Shown here: piece by piece, positions 7,653-17,500 of the stretch
How positions within the stretch are numbered: position 1 is the first letter of the stretch
Layout of the letters: each line of letters starts with the position of its first letter
NCBI GenBank assembly: GCA_964487795.1
Contig: CAZASI010000002.1
Span: 288,969 to 352,968 of the forward strand
Length of the DNA stretch: 64,000 nucleotides
Source of the DNA: Patescibacterium sp964487795
GTDB lineage: Bacteria > Patescibacteriota > Patescibacteriia > Patescibacteriales > Patescibacteriaceae
Reading direction: 5' to 3'
Translations under genes and position numbers: made by a program
The notes under the pieces: model-generated
What the model saw: only the letters and a program-made list of their open reading frames with translations
What the model was told of the DNA's origin: nothing
Databases searched by the model: none

Positions 7653-8654
7653 TTAAAAATATTTAGAAAAAAACTGTTTAATTCGGCCAAAAATGCTTTG
7701 CTTAGAAACCGGCTTATTTTCTTTTTGTTGTTGTACTGGAATCGGTTTAGTTTGTTTCACTGGAGAAAACCAACCTGCTACCGGCGTTCGATCATTCTTC
7801 ATAATCTCATATCCTTTTGCATTTTTTCGAATATCAAGATTACGCACCGATTTATTACTCGCATTTTGATCAATGATCTCAACATGTCCTTTATTGTTTT
7901 TTGTATCAAAAACGGATTCTGTGACGACCATAACATGTCCATACTTACCTTCAGTCCAAAATAACAAATCCCCTGCTCCCGGCAATTCACTTGTTCCGTT
8001 AGCATGTTTCTCAAATCTGTATTCTGACTTTGCTGCCCCCAAACGATTATTAATCGTATCAACCATCGCCCACATTGTTTTAGCATCTCCAACTGGACCA
8101 ATGGCGTTGATGCCATATTGTTGCGACATATACCGTTTAGCATATTCAACGCAACTATAGGTTGTTTTAGAACTACCAATGCCGTTATAATATGCATTCA
8201 CTCCATTAAATTGTCCCATAACTTGTCCAAATTTCCAACCATTCTTCGGCATTGGATTATACGTCGCACTTGATAAACCACTTGGATCCAATAAAATAAT
8301 TGGGTTATTCCGAGCATAACTATATGCATTTAACTGCTGCGGATCAACTAAATATTCTAAATTGGGACCTGGCCAGAACTCAGGATCATGACTTAAAAAT
8401 CGCCCAAGTTTAGAGTCATAATATCGGGCGTTTAAATATTCTAGTCCAGTGATATCATGCTCTTGCCCAATATACTTTCTTTTTTCGTTATGATTACCGA
8501 ATTGTTGATCATGACGAAGCGAGCCGTACGGGTAAAAGTCTATTACTTCGTCGACTTGTGAAGTATTATCCGTTACGAGACCGGCGCCACCTAAGTGGTC
8601 CGGATGAATATAATAAACTCCTGAAAGAGCAAAAAGAAAATTAAAAAATAACAT
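7653..8654 (-). CDS. displaced Rhs tip with CHAP peptidase toxin domain
   Basis: A 333-aa protein. Residues about 15-128 are an Rhs-associated core (YIHPDHLGG, RYYDSKLGRFLSHDP, YSYARNNPI, LLDPSGL). Residues about 160-285 are a CHAP (NlpC/P60-type) amidase domain with Cys168 in YSCVEYAKRYM, His240 in KYGHVMVV and an acidic or Asn residue in EIIDQN, i.e. an intact triad. CHAP enzymes cut peptidoglycan. It lacks the rest of an Rhs shell and resembles an orphan toxin cassette displaced from the 3' end of a full rhs gene such as the one at 11565-17597. The ATG and its GGAGG lie inside a hairpin (8652-8687). It may be translated, recombined into the full gene, or be a decaying fragment. Confidence 0.85.
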   Translation of the reverse strand: MLFFNFLFALSGVYYIHPDHLGGAGLVTDNTSQVDEVIDFYPYGSLRHDQQFGNHNEKRKYIGQEHDITGLEYLNARYYDSKLGRFLSHDPEFWPGPNLEYLVDPQQLNAYSYARNNPIILLDPSGLSSATYNPMPKNGWKFGQVMGQFNGVNAYYNGIGSSKTTYSCVEYAKRYMSQQYGINAIGPVGDAKTMWAMVDTINNRLGAAKSEYRFEKHANGTSELPGAGDLLFWTEGKYGHVMVVTESVFDTKNNKGHVEIIDQNASNKSVRNLDIRKNAKGYEIMKNDRTPVAGWFSPVKQTKPIPVQQQKENKPVSKQSIFGRIKQFFSKYF

Positions 8655-8687
8655 ACCCTCCTTTATTAGTTAGTAAAGGAGGGTATG
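8652..8687 (-). promoter_or_regulatory. hairpin covering RBS and start of the Rhs tip; possible terminator
   Basis: A 14-bp perfect inverted repeat (8652-8665 with 8674-8687) with an 8-nt loop. On the minus strand the 3' arm contains GGAGG and the ATG of the Rhs-tip gene and is followed by a U-rich stretch, so it can act either as terminator of the upstream coiled-coil gene or as a translational lock. Confidence 0.7.
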
Positions 8688-8722
8688 GAGGGAATTATTT
8701 TAAACCACGAAGTGCACGCTAA

Positions 8723-9082
8723 CTAAGGAAGTGCTTTCACAAATTTCGTACTACTTTTGGAAACAATTCTATTATCTTCTAAGATAGAAAGTAATTTATC
8801 AAATTGACTTTGCGTGGACATATTTGTCTCAATTAAATCTAACCTATCTGCAACTTTACTAAATCTGTCATCAACATGATTAAAACTTTGTTTTATTGCA
8901 ACAAAAAATTCATCATGAATATCAAAGCGCTTATTAATACCTTCAAACTGTTTGTCTATACCTGTAAATTTTTCTTCAATGCCTTGAAATTTTTCATTAA
9001 AACCATTAAAACCCAGCTCAACTTTATTGGAGAGTTGATCTAATTTCTCAATTACTGTTAAAAGGGTTAGTTCTTTCTTCAT
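8723..9082 (-). CDS. small coiled-coil protein of unknown function
   Basis: A 119-aa hydrophilic protein with repeated short units such as NEKFQGIEEKFTGIDKQFE and DRFSKVADRLDLIE, spaced like heptads, predicting a long coiled coil. No membrane segment and no catalytic motif. It sits between the displaced Rhs tip and a group of putative immunity genes. Similar Phe-Asp/Glu heptad proteins occur widely, so no specific role is proposed. Confidence 0.7.
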   Translation of the reverse strand: MKKELTLLTVIEKLDQLSNKVELGFNGFNEKFQGIEEKFTGIDKQFEGINKRFDIHDEFFVAIKQSFNHVDDRFSKVADRLDLIETNMSTQSQFDKLLSILEDNRIVSKSSTKFVKALP

Positions 9083-9261
9083 ATTTCTTCATTATTAATA
9101 ATAATGGAGAGTTATTAAATGATTATATCAAAATATAATTACAGTATCAATAGAGATCTTATATTTAATGTTAGCATAAAAAAATAACAACAAAATTTTT
9201 CAAAAAAGTCCACCCATTCTAGCTTAAATCCAAGTCCTCGCGAAGAGGAGTTACCAACAGC

Positions 9262-9287
9262 AAAAGCCCTAGAAAACTAGGGCTTTT
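9262..9287 (-). terminator. intrinsic terminator of the immunity-like gene cluster
   Basis: An 11-bp perfect stem (9262-9272 with 9277-9287), 4-nt A loop, T-run in both directions. It follows the 9312-9770 gene. The 229-nt stretch 9083-9311 holds nothing else apart from a short 5-bp hairpin near 9235-9250. Confidence 0.85.
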
Positions 9288-9311
9288 AAGACAATGCTCG
9301 AAGAATGACCA

Positions 9312-9770
9312 CTATTCTAGATCTAGTTCCTCCATGTATACAAGAGACTTTAAACCACCAGTTTCATACTGCTCTTTGTCAATGTTGTAAACATTCGCTT
9401 CGTATTTATATCTATCTTTCTGTACTAACAAATTTTTTACCAATGCATTATATTCTTTTCTAAGAAAATATATTGGAGTAACAGCGTGCAGAACTTCTAT
9501 TTTTCTCTTTTGGTTGACAAGACCATAAAGGCCATCCCAAATAATATATTCTTCCGTATTTTTTACATCAACATAGTATCCTCCGCAACCCCATTCTCCG
9601 CAACCACAATTTAGAATAGGGTACATACCATCCTTTTTTTCGCTTAGTTCAAGGGGAAAGATAAGAAGACTAGCCGCTTCTTTATGGCCGTCTATAGTAG
9701 GTATAAACTGCGGATAATTTTCTTCATCCTCGGGATTGGCAATAACGAATTCTAGTTTATGAACTTTCAT
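9312..9770 (-). CDS. immunity-like protein with CGCGxxGCGG motif
   Basis: A 152-aa cytoplasmic protein. Around residues 53-64 it has NCGCGEWGCGGYYVDV, a cysteine cluster that recurs in uncharacterised, often toxin-associated proteins and may bind metal; the family cannot be named from memory. It lies 8 nt after the next gene upstream, in a run of small genes behind the full-length rhs gene. An immunity function is inferred from this position only. Confidence 0.55.
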   Translation of the reverse strand: MKVHKLEFVIANPEDEENYPQFIPTIDGHKEAASLLIFPLELSEKKDGMYPILNCGCGEWGCGGYYVDVKNTEEYIIWDGLYGLVNQKRKIEVLHAVTPIYFLRKEYNALVKNLLVQKDRYKYEANVYNIDKEQYETGGLKSLVYMEELDLE

Positions 9771-9778
9771 AATAAATT

Positions 9779-10375
9779 CTATCCAGGTTGATCCGGATAT
9801 TTTGTCTTATAATATTTCTCTAAATCATGCCAAAATCTATCGATTTCATTCCACCACATTTCTGAATTTTTACCTAAGTATTGAAGAAATACATTAGGAT
9901 TTATGTCTTGGTTTCCGGCAAAATTTTGAATATTTTCTAAAACATTCGTAGTTATACCATGATGTACAGTTTCAGTGCCCCTTGAGAGACACTGTTCAAT
10001 TAAGTCAAATATTTCTGAAAATTTATTCGTATTTCCCGCTTTATACTGTTCAACAATATACTCCGAAAATTTATCCAACAACAGGCTAAATGTCCTGTCA
10101 TTTTCAGGAATATTCACAGAATAGTTCATTAAGTTCTCTGCAAAATCTGGACTTATACTACAAATAGAGTCGATAACTTGTCCATCAGTGAAATCTCCAG
10201 AAAATGCTTCTATACTCTTCCCAATTACGTCGCCTGTCTCTTTCTCATAAGTGATTGCATCAGCAATTTGTCTTCCAGACGGCGAGTCATAACGAAAGAG
10301 ACCCAATATTATTCGTATGAACTCTGGATTTTCAGCCCCTTTTAAATTTTTTCTTGTGTTGGGATTTATTGGCAT
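9779..10375 (-). CDS. DUF7674-like protein, putative immunity protein
   Basis: A 198-aa soluble alpha-helical protein. The C-terminal part (VLENIQNFAGNQ, VFLQYLGKNSEMWWNEIDRF) resembles the end of DUF7674-type proteins, which are small and often found near contact-dependent toxins; this match is from memory and tentative. No membrane segment. It belongs to the rhs-associated cluster. Confidence 0.5.
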   Translation of the reverse strand: MPINPNTRKNLKGAENPEFIRIILGLFRYDSPSGRQIADAITYEKETGDVIGKSIEAFSGDFTDGQVIDSICSISPDFAENLMNYSVNIPENDRTFSLLLDKFSEYIVEQYKAGNTNKFSEIFDLIEQCLSRGTETVHHGITTNVLENIQNFAGNQDINPNVFLQYLGKNSEMWWNEIDRFWHDLEKYYKTKYPDQPG

Positions 10376-10421
10376 ACTATTAGAAAGCTGTTTTGGTCTA
10401 CTGAAAAAACATTGCTATTAA

Positions 10422-10901
10422 TTATAGTCCTAACACGGAGAGAATATTTCCTTTCCTAATTGACTCCTCTACAAACCTGCCCATTAAGACATTTATATCA
10501 TTCATCGCTTTTATTATTTTTGAGATTTCTTGATTGTCCATGGGAATGATATCTTCAAATTGGAATTCATTTCCGTCTCGTTGAGAGAAATTTATAATAT
10601 CTTCGTAGGAACCCAATCTATCTATATTTTCACCATTCTTTGATAACTCTTTAACTAGATTAGCTTGTTCATCCACGCTAAATTCACAGAAACCAAATAA
10701 ATCATACTTCTCACTAGAGTTATGTAACGGATAGGAAAAAACAAGTGAGAAAACGGTATCAGAAAAGTATAGAGAATTTTTACCCCATACTGATATTTTT
10801 TCATTTCCAGGCGTTGAAGCTATCTCTATGTATTGAGTTCCCTGGAGTTCGTTATAAGTAAAAGCTCTAAAATCACTTGAACTAAACATATCATTTAACA
10901 T
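10422..10901 (-). CDS. hypothetical protein of the rhs island
   Basis: A 159-aa acidic soluble protein that I do not recognise. The N-terminal half looks beta-rich (YIEIASTPGNEKISVWGKN), the C-terminal half helical. Size, acidity and place in a run of single small genes behind rhs fit an immunity protein for a past or present Rhs toxin tip, but there is no direct evidence. Confidence 0.5.
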   Translation of the reverse strand: MLNDMFSSSDFRAFTYNELQGTQYIEIASTPGNEKISVWGKNSLYFSDTVFSLVFSYPLHNSSEKYDLFGFCEFSVDEQANLVKELSKNGENIDRLGSYEDIINFSQRDGNEFQFEDIIPMDNQEISKIIKAMNDINVLMGRFVEESIRKGNILSVLGL

Positions 10902-10996
10902 TTTTTTATCCCGCTAATTAGCGTTTATCCATCTGCCGTTATATCACATTCCCCATAAATTACTAACTCCCTTCCATTTATCTAAAGTAGGCTTCT

Positions 10997-11218
10997 TTAA
11001 ATTTTCTCAGCGCTATCTATCATTTCCTTAGATAACTTTTTACTAGCATCTATAACTTCTACTCCAATCAAAACATTATTTTCATCAAAATCTAAACTAA
11101 TCATTCCTTCAACCTCGCTTGGATCACAGGGATAGGTTCGTGCCACTTTTGCCGCTGGAAATTTAGAGAAGTATATATATGCGGCGTCAGCTTTGATATC
11201 ATATTCTATTCTAATCAT
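10997..11218 (-). CDS. DUF2283 protein
   Basis: A 73-aa protein matching the DUF2283 pattern: YDIKADAAYIYFS at the N-terminus and SLDFDENNVLIGVEVIDASK in the second half, full length for the family. The function of DUF2283 is unknown; some members lie beside toxin-antitoxin genes. Here it sits between two small genes behind rhs, 30 nt before the 107-aa gene in transcription order. Confidence 0.85.
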   Translation of the reverse strand: MIRIEYDIKADAAYIYFSKFPAAKVARTYPCDPSEVEGMISLDFDENNVLIGVEVIDASKKLSKEMIDSAEKI

Positions 11219-11248
11219 ATTATTTTGTCGACCCTATAAATATCTATA

Positions 11249-11572
11249 TTATAAGTTTTCCGCTAACTCTGTTAATTTTACTACTTCGTTATAGTACTGC
11301 TTAAATTCATCTTCACTATCTGGAATATCAACAATATCTCTATTTAAATCATCTTTAAGCATAATAAAAAGTTTTTTCTCTTCGCTAGAAATTGTGTTTG
11401 AAGCATACTTCTGCAATAATCCGGCCAATTGAGTAACAGTTAGATTTAGATTGCTTACTACATCTGCATCTATACTATTGGGCACACTAGGATATTTTTT
11501 CTCTATGTGTTGTTTTAATAAAACATTAAATTCATCTTTATTCATATAATTAAAGTTAATTTTATTATTCAA
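11249..11572 (-). CDS. candidate cognate immunity protein of the full-length Rhs
   Basis: A 107-aa helical acidic protein, no recognised family. Its start overlaps the 3' end of the 2010-aa rhs gene by 8 nt, implying translational coupling, which is the normal arrangement for the immunity gene of an Rhs toxin. There is no signal peptide, so it would neutralise a toxin acting in the cytoplasm. The role is inferred from position. Confidence 0.6.
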   Translation of the reverse strand: MNNKINFNYMNKDEFNVLLKQHIEKKYPSVPNSIDADVVSNLNLTVTQLAGLLQKYASNTISSEEKKLFIMLKDDLNRDIVDIPDSEDEFKQYYNEVVKLTELAENL

Positions 11573-14500
11573 ACCAATGTGTAATTATTTCCCCTGCTTT
11601 TGTATACCATCCCCCATTTTGTCGGCCCGGTATCTTTAAAGCCTCCTTCCCTGTTCTATCAACAAGTATCTGGGCTCTATGGGCATTGTCAACAAAAAAT
11701 TGGAGTGCTTTCTGTGTGTACTCATATACTGAAAGACCATCTCCGTGCTGATTTACATGATAAACAATAGATTTATACTTATTATCAAAAGTTTGCTTTG
11801 AAAAACTATCTAAAATAGCTTTTGCTTTATTTGAAGAACTTTCAAGATTCTGCAACCGTTGAGCTGCCAACATTCTTGCTTGTACGGCCTGACCAGCAAT
11901 TCTTGGCGCAGCTGTTCCTACTCGTGCCGCCCCCTCTTCAACTCCTCCTGGATTAGCTTGTATTATACTTCCTAACATGAACAAGCCGCCGGCGACCATT
12001 TGTGCTCCTGAATTGTTTGCGGCTTTGTTAATAGCGTCATTGGCTTTCTGAGCCTCGGACTTAACAAAATTCCAACCTAAGTTTGCCGCAATTTTTGTTC
12101 CTGTCCAAAGCACCCACGGCGGAACACCAGCCTTACCATTGATATCCTTATACTTCAACGGGTTGTTATAGACATACGAATAGGAATTTTGGTTCTGAGG
12201 ATTACCAAGGTACTCGACATACGGCGACTGGGTGTCTGCTTCTATTTTCTGAGCATCGGTAATATTCAAGAATGGTTGATCTTGACTCAGGAATCTTCCC
12301 AGAGTCGGCTCGTAGTACCTTTGACTCATATAATTGAGCCCAGTATCCGCGTCATACTCATGACCCGTGAACTTCCTCTTTTCAGCGTGCGATCCATTCT
12401 GCTCATCTATCCTCATTGTACCAAATGCATAATAATCCGTCAGCTCATCTACCTGTTCATCATGATCAGTAATAACATTTGAACCTGTTAAGTGGTCAGC
12501 ATGAATATTATAAACTTCACTTGAGTTGGATATTGATGCAATCGCTGTATCTCCTAAGAATATATGTTTTTCAGTGCCGTTTGGAGTAATACTATACTCA
12601 TTAGTAATAGAGAGTGTGGTTCCTGCGGAATCAATTGATTTGATACGTTGACCAGAAGCGTCATACTCATAACTGATAGGAACTAATCCGCTGGAGACCT
12701 CAGTTAAACGATTATTATAATCCCAAGTATATGAAGTAAGAAAACCTGAACCAGTTAGATTGCCGTTATTATCATAGCTATAACTTGTTCCTCCGGCGCT
12801 CGTCACCGCATGCGGGTTAGCATAACTATTTCCTTGATCGCCCTCATAGCTATAATTACCCACATCTGATTTGGAGAGGATATTACCGATAGCGTCGTAG
12901 GTAAATGTTTGTGTTTGATTACCATCACCCGGACCATCAACATTTTCCGCAACGGAATTAGTAATCGTGGAAGAAAGAAGGCGGTGCAAATCATCATAGG
13001 TATAATCTGTGGTTTTTGCAGTCAAGGTTACAGAAGCATCTACAATTTGAGTAATGTTCCCTACAGCATCATAGGCATAGTTTAAATCTTGAACATTTTG
13101 ACCATTAGCAACAGTAATTTTCGTTCGCAATCGATACAATTCGTCAGCGTCATAGCTATTAGTTGTTACCGCGCCGTTCGCGTACGTCACTGATGTAGGC
13201 AAAGCAACAGAATTATAATCAATACTACTGATAATATCAGTAAAACCGGGATCAGAACTTTCTTTATGCTCAATTTCATTTACTAATCCAGCTGCGTTAT
13301 AAAAATATTTAATCTGTGAATTATCGGGGTTAGTAATAAACGTTTTATTGCCTTGACGGTCATATGAATATTCGGATCGATATGCTCCCCGATCAATCAT
13401 TTTTTCTTCTACTACTATTTGACCGAGAGCATTATAATCATAGTCAACACCAAGCGCCGTGGTCAGTGTCGTGCATAATCGGCCAATACCATCATCACAA
13501 TTATCATAACCGTTAATAACTTCAAATACTTGATCATTATAAGCATCTTCAGTTAACGGTCTATTTAAATCATCATAATTAAAGACTACTGTCACTCCAT
13601 TCGGGTCTAGACGAGAGCTCAAATTACTAGCATCATCGTATGAATAATTCCAAACGCCGAAAGTTGTATCAGTGCTCGCATGTAAATCTTCAGCCGACAA
13701 CACTCTTCCTAAGCCGTCATAAGTAAAATTTCTAATATTAGCAAGCGCATCAGTAATCTTTGTTAATTTCTTTTGTCCATTCCAATTATATGTTGTCGTA
13801 TAAATTGCGGAACCATTATGTTCTCCAACCGCGATTAAATTGTCATACGCATCGCGATACAAATCTTTTACCTTGCCAGTTGAATCAGTGACTGTTGTTT
13901 TCCAATCATCGTACGTATTCGTTGTAACCCAGTTTGTTGCCACGGTCGCGGTCAAAACTCTTTTAAGAGTGTCGTAGGTATATCGAGTAAACAGTTTGTT
14001 TTCAGTATTCGCAGTTGTGCGAGTAGTACCAGATGAAATATATGGCAATGATTCTTTGAGTAATAAACCATCATCCGCATACACAAAATCTCTAACATTA
14101 AATAACCCCGATGTTTCAGCCTCTTCTCTTTCCTGAATCTTACGACCCAAACCATCAAAATAAGTATAGGAATCAATTATATTGCTTGCACTCAGATACA
14201 CGGACTTTTTTATTCTAAACGCGTTTACTGTGTCTATATACTCGTAAGCGACGCTCGTCACGCTCGTACTTGGGCTCGCGGCATCAGGTTGTTTTTCTTC
14301 TATTACTCTATCCAATCCATCATAGATCGTTGTAAAAACTCTTCCGTTTGGATCCGTTGTTGTCTTCACTTGTCCCGAGGAATAGTCATAGGTATATGAC
14401 GTAACTTGAGACAAAGGATTTGTGACACTGATAGGGAATAAATTATAAGAGTCGTACACATAGCTCGTTTCTTTATCACGCGGATCTTTTTCAGAGCTGA

Positions 14501-17500
14501 CTAAGCCATACGAATTATAGGTTTTTTCTACATCTATGTATTTACTACCGACGCGCCACATTTCAGTCTTTGTTTCATTGCCGGCTCCAACTTGTCCCAA
14601 AGCAAGATTGTCGTAGTAATGTTTGGTTTCATTTACTTTAACCTCATTAATATCTTTTGTTACTTCGGTAACCGGCAAACCAATAATTCCGTTCGAGGTA
14701 TTATTTGTATATGTAATTGAAGTCACGAGCACATCGTTAAACATGTTATCTACTAAGCTTCCGTCATCATTTGCCATTACTTCACCTCTGTTTTCAACTT
14801 GAACCTTATTACCATTACTATCATCATAGGTGTATATTTCTGCTTTATCTTTATGCGTTGAATTTCCGTCATAAGAAAAATTAATAGCACGTGTTTGTTT
14901 TACAAAATTTCTTCCATTCCCTAAGTCAACTTTTTCCCATTTATTAATATTTTTTGAATACAAATTTCCATTAGCATTTTTGATTTCAACTCGATACGGT
15001 TTTCCCATTTTGGAAATATGATCATCGTATTGTCCGAATTGAGGTTCATTTTGAGTTCCGCCGTGGAATGAAGTTGTGGTTGTGTTTCCATCGTCGTCAG
15101 TTACCGTAACTTTACCAAAACCAGAAAATTTTCTATCACGTGGATTATCATAATAATAAGAGCCATTTTGATACGAATAAGTTATAGTATTTTCAGTATC
15201 AAAAACCGTATCAGTTGTCGTGATTGTATTTACTGTTTGTATAATAACAGGCAATTCATTATTCAGTTGCTGGCCGCCCAGACGATATTGTGGTGAAGCT
15301 TTATAGGTAATCGAAGTTGATGCACCCGTTGGGACAGTAATTGTCTTAAGTAAATCGCTCGGCTGATTATTATTCAAATATACTCTATGAAAATTTATAA
15401 ATGTGTCATTAATCGCCTGCACTAAATCAGCCATACCGTCACCATTCACATCTTCCAAACGTGTTCCTTGATCATTTCCATTCTGCCCTATAAAATTAAT
15501 CGGCATATTCCACGCAGTGTTATTTGTCCACTGAATCGTTTCTAATCCGTTATTTAATCGCACTATTCGTGTTGAACCGAATTGCTCTTCATAAGCATCC
15601 ACTTCATCCATGAACCCATCACCATTTACATCAGCAAAACGAGCTCCTCGTTCACCAGGCGCGTTCCAAGCACTGTTGCAAGCCCAGCCAGTTCCATCAC
15701 CTTTATTAATAGATACTCCTTGTACCCAACCCGAATAGGTATTGCCGTTCTGTACAAGGTCAAGCAAACCATCGGAATTAATATCCATTAACATTACACC
15801 TGCATCATGACCTAAAAAATCAGTAAAATATGGTTTCATGTTTGGCAACTGTGTATTCCTATTACAAATAGGAATCTGCCAATTTGTATCTTGTGCCCAA
15901 CCGGTATTATTACCATTATTAATATACACTTTTTCAACTGCTGGATCATTAGAATTTGCTGCTCTAAATTCCAACAAATCAGGGAGTCCATCTCCATTCA
16001 CATCCCCTATACGAACTCCGTTATCCTTAAAAGTATTTACAACAAAACTGACTGGTTGAATCCAATTAGAATCGACAGTCCAGCCGGAACCAGTATGAAT
16101 ATATACTTGGTTTGTTCCATTATAACCTTTGACTAAATCCGGCAAACTATCTCCATTAACATCTGCAACCCGCAAACCCGCGTCCCAAGGTTGGTTAGCG
16201 GCATTAAATTCAGCAAATTTTGGGTCAATACTCCAGCTCGAATTTAGTGTCCATCCTGTATTATCACTATTGTTCATTGAAATTCCCCTGGAAGTTGATT
16301 GATTATTCCAATCTCCTGATTGAATCAAATCCATCAAACCATCTTTGTTTGCATCAAACATTCTTACTCCTGCATCAGTGCGATGATCAACAAAATCCAT
16401 TGAATCTTGGTTAGGAACGCCGCCAACAGGATGCGACGGGAAAGACCAACCAGTGCTTAAGTCCCAACCAGGTGTTGTTGAAGATTTTTGATAACTAAAT
16501 TGAGTTGCGGGTAAAGCATCTACATTATTTTGTTCATCTCTGCCTGATTCAGTAATTGATCCAAGCATAGATTTAATTCCATTGTCTCCACTTACATAGT
16601 TTAAATCATATTTTCTAAGCCATTCGTTATTAATTTTTGTAGTGATAGAATTAATAATAAAGTTTGTTTTCACTAAAAAACCAGTTGAATATGACACAAG
16701 TGCATCGTTTCTAGGAATTTTTGAAAACTCAACTTTAAAAGCGCCCGGAGTCTCACCAAAACCAGTATAAGTGATTGTCTCAGGATACATTTGCTCTTCA
16801 TCTCTTGAATAAGAATATGAAATAAAATTATTATTGGTATCACGAACTTCTTCTAGTAGCCATTTATAAACTTTCGAACCGTTTGAATTTTGTTGTCGTG
16901 CCTGTGTTGTTTCTCCAAAAGTATAAACGGTTCCTTGTTTATCAGTTACTTTCCAGTATCCATCTTCATAAACATAATTTAGAAAACTTCCATTTTCTAT
17001 TTTTGCACCAAAGTGATTTCCAGTTGTTGCGATTAATTCTCCATCAAGTGAAGAACTAAAGAAGTTATCAGAGTACATTTTTTCAACGCCAGTCTTATTT
17101 GCTCGTGTAATAGAGGGAATACTCAGGGACCATCCATAACCAATAATATTTTGCTGGTCAGTATTTTGCGAATTATATGTCAAAGAAATATCAGGTGTCA
17201 TGGACGCTCGTCCAGTCGGTACAGATAATGGGAAATTATAGGTTAGGGCACCAGTAGAAAGATCTGTTTCCGGTAATATCTGTTTGTTTAATTTAAACGA
17301 AGAATCTGCGTTCTCCTGTTTCATAATAGGAGCAATAGGATTTGAATCAGCCTCTTCCTCTGATTGATTTTCATCTGCCGGGACTGCTTCTTCGTTAACT
17401 TCCTCAGTCGGCTCTACTGGTGTTGGCGCTACTTCTTCGCCCGTAGTGCTTTGTTCAGTTGGCACTTCAGCATTCAACTCCTCGGCAAACACATTTGCGA

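Noticed and set aside
12189..12482. Plus-strand open frames inside the rhs, pilin and giant surface genes
   Set aside because: They are mirror frames of strongly conserved minus-strand proteins, lack ribosome sites or promoters and match nothing.
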